This document shows, in pieces, positions 62,656-64,000 of a stretch of 64,000 nucleotides of DNA. Positions within the stretch are counted from its first letter, which is position 1, and each line of letters opens with the position of its first letter. This DNA comes from Prochlorococcus marinus str. MIT 9211 (GTDB taxonomy: Bacteria > Cyanobacteriota > Cyanobacteriia > PCC-6307 > Cyanobiaceae), in NCBI RefSeq assembly GCF_000018585.1, contig NC_009976.1:553982-617981 (forward strand), read 5' to 3'. Under the pieces are notes generated by a model that was given only the letters and a program-made list of their open reading frames with translations, did not search any database and was not told the origin of the DNA. The translations under genes were made by a program, and so were the position numbers.

Positions 62656-63543
62656 TTATTTTATTACCAATTCTAAATCTGGCCTAGCAGATAGGCTAAT
62701 TAATGTTGCTCCAAATACACATATCGCACCTGTGACAACGTAAATGTTGAGAAACTCTGAGAAAAACAGCATTCCCCAGATGGTTGCAAAAATCACCTGG
62801 GTGTAATTTATTGAACTTGCCTGAGCCGCAGGGAGAAGACTTAATCCTTTGGTGATCCATACTTGGCCTAGTTGAGTAAATAGACCAATACCTAAAAGCC
62901 ATAACCATTCCATTCCCAATGGGATAACCCCTTCGCTGAATAAAAAAGGTAGGCAGATTGGTGCTGATACCAAAGGGAAATAATGCACAATTACTAAAGG
63001 ATGCTCTTTTTTAGAGAGCTTGCGAACACTTACATAAGCCAATGCTGTCAGGACTGCACCCATCAAAGCTATACCTATTGCGAATAGATTTTGGCCGCCT
63101 CCTATGCTTTCTCCCCTAAGAGGATGTACTACGAGAGTTATTCCAACCCATCCCATCATTATTGCGACAAGAATTCTTTTTCTTATCTTTTCTCCTAGGA
63201 AGAGTTTGGCTGAAATTGCTGTAAAAGTTGGATAGCTGTATTGAATAACTGTTGCTGTAGAAAGGGGTAATAACATTAGGGCTTTAAAAATACAAAACAA
63301 GGCGCCTGTTCCCATTACCCCCCTTATCAATAGTAATTTTTTGTTTGTACCCCAGGGATTTACCTTGAGTTGTTTCATTAAGAACCTTGTTATTAAAAGG
63401 CTTATTGCAGATCTAATGAAAATTAGTTCTGCAACAGGTATTCTCCCTTCAAGTTTCTTCACGCAGACTGTCATCAGGCTAAATGCTAAAGCACTTGCAA
63501 TTAATGACTGAAATCCAAGGATTTCCTTTTCTTTTATACTCAT
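62656..63543 (-). CDS. EamA/DMT-superfamily transporter
   Basis: 295 residues and ten membrane helices in two repeats (ALAFSLMTVCVKKLEGRIPV; GIALMGAVLTALAYVSVRKL). The first repeat includes AELIFIRSAISLLITRFL and ATVIQYSYPTFTAISAKLFL, typical of the drug/metabolite exporters. Substrate unknown. Confidence 0.87.
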   Translation of the reverse strand: MSIKEKEILGFQSLIASALAFSLMTVCVKKLEGRIPVAELIFIRSAISLLITRFLMKQLKVNPWGTNKKLLLIRGVMGTGALFCIFKALMLLPLSTATVIQYSYPTFTAISAKLFLGEKIRKRILVAIMMGWVGITLVVHPLRGESIGGGQNLFAIGIALMGAVLTALAYVSVRKLSKKEHPLVIVHYFPLVSAPICLPFLFSEGVIPLGMEWLWLLGIGLFTQLGQVWITKGLSLLPAAQASSINYTQVIFATIWGMLFFSEFLNIYVVTGAICVFGATLISLSARPDLELVIK

Positions 63544-63679
63544 CTCTTAATTGCTAGTTCACATTGAATTTGATTTCCAAGGTTGCAATTGCTTAGTGGT
63601 TGCATCGATAAAATCACTGTTCTTTAGAAATTAGAACTATTAAGTAGACCAAATTCTTGATGACCTTCAAAATAATCTA

Positions 63680-64000
63680 ATGGGCAACCCTCGCATACAT
63701 CCACATACCATTGAGGCAGTTAAAGAAAGGGCTGATATCGTTGATGTTGTTGGAGAGCATGTTGTCTTAAAGAAAAAGGGGAAGGAGTTTGTTGGAATTT
63801 GCCCTTTTCATGATGACAGTAAGCCTTCTATGACTGTCTCTCCAGCGAAGCAATTTTATTATTGCTTTTCTTGTGGGGCAGGAGGCAATTCCATTAAATT
63901 CCTAATGGAATTTCAGCGAGAAAGTTTTATAGATGTTGTTTTAGGTCTTGCTAGAAAATATCAATTACCGATTGAGACTTTAGAAGGACCTCAGCAAGAA
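63680..64000 (+). CDS. dnaG: DNA primase, N-terminal part (cut by window end)
   Basis: 107 residues visible: IEAVKERADIVDVVGEHVVL, GKEFVGICPFHDDSKPSM and FYYCFSCGAGGNSIKFLMEF. This is the CHC2-type zinc-binding domain (Cys-x2-His, Cys-x2-Cys) that opens DnaG. The enzyme makes RNA primers for replication. The rest lies beyond the window. Confidence 0.95.
   Translation, partial: MGNPRIHPHTIEAVKERADIVDVVGEHVVLKKKGKEFVGICPFHDDSKPSMTVSPAKQFYYCFSCGAGGNSIKFLMEFQRESFIDVVLGLARKYQLPIETLEGPQQE

Overview
The window looks like a piece of a Prochlorococcus chromosome (marine picocyanobacterium). The basis is a low G+C background, very many cyanobacterial proteins of 30-100 residues, a high-light-inducible (hli) protein, cyanobacterial families (DUF1816, DUF1830, DUF2862, DUF3288, PAM68), glucosylglycerate genes, and the order trpD-carA ... 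gatA-dnaE-PAM68-rpsO-ruvA ... dnaG. The set of genes suggests a low-light-adapted strain, but I cannot name it.

Region 1 (about 1-37.4 kb) is accessory, island-like DNA. It holds a RecB/Cas4-like PD-(D/E)XK nuclease, a secreted staphylococcal-nuclease-type protein, a sodium:alanine symporter, a GC-richer selO, an H1-like basic protein beside an IF2_N-like mini-protein, a glutamine amidotransferase, a DUF2130 coiled-coil protein, a SemiSWEET, a disrupted fatty acid desaturase, a ParA-like ATPase, a repeat-containing acidic membrane protein, a TauE/SafE permease and an hli gene. Between them lie dozens of microproteins, many with one membrane helix and several translationally coupled. At least seven paralogous families recur inside this region. 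Two copies of one family (1378-1659 and 15052-15309) keep the same three-half-site inverted repeat at the same distance from the start codon.

Region 2 (37.6-42.5 kb) is a glucosylglycerate module. gpgS lies divergent from a GH13 phosphorylase, a gpgP-type phosphatase and a D-glycerate 3-kinase. Together they can make the compatible solute from 3-phosphoglycerate and ADP/GDP-glucose and return both halves to central metabolism.

Region 3 (42.5-50.4 kb) is mixed. It contains DUF1830, a membrane-anchored GIY-YIG/T5orf172-like protein, uppP, pstS behind a Pho-box-like element and a 34-bp palindrome, tRNA-Pro(GGG), msrA and an ABC half-transporter.

Region 4 (50.4-64 kb) is core metabolism and information processing: DUF3288, trpD, carA, a STAS anti-sigma antagonist with a doubtful start codon, mini-RNase III, rlmB, DUF1816, gatA, dnaE, PAM68-like, rpsO, ruvA, a DMT transporter and the start of dnaG.

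Starts are uncertain for several genes that open with GTG or TTG. All function calls come from reading motifs by eye; no database search was run.
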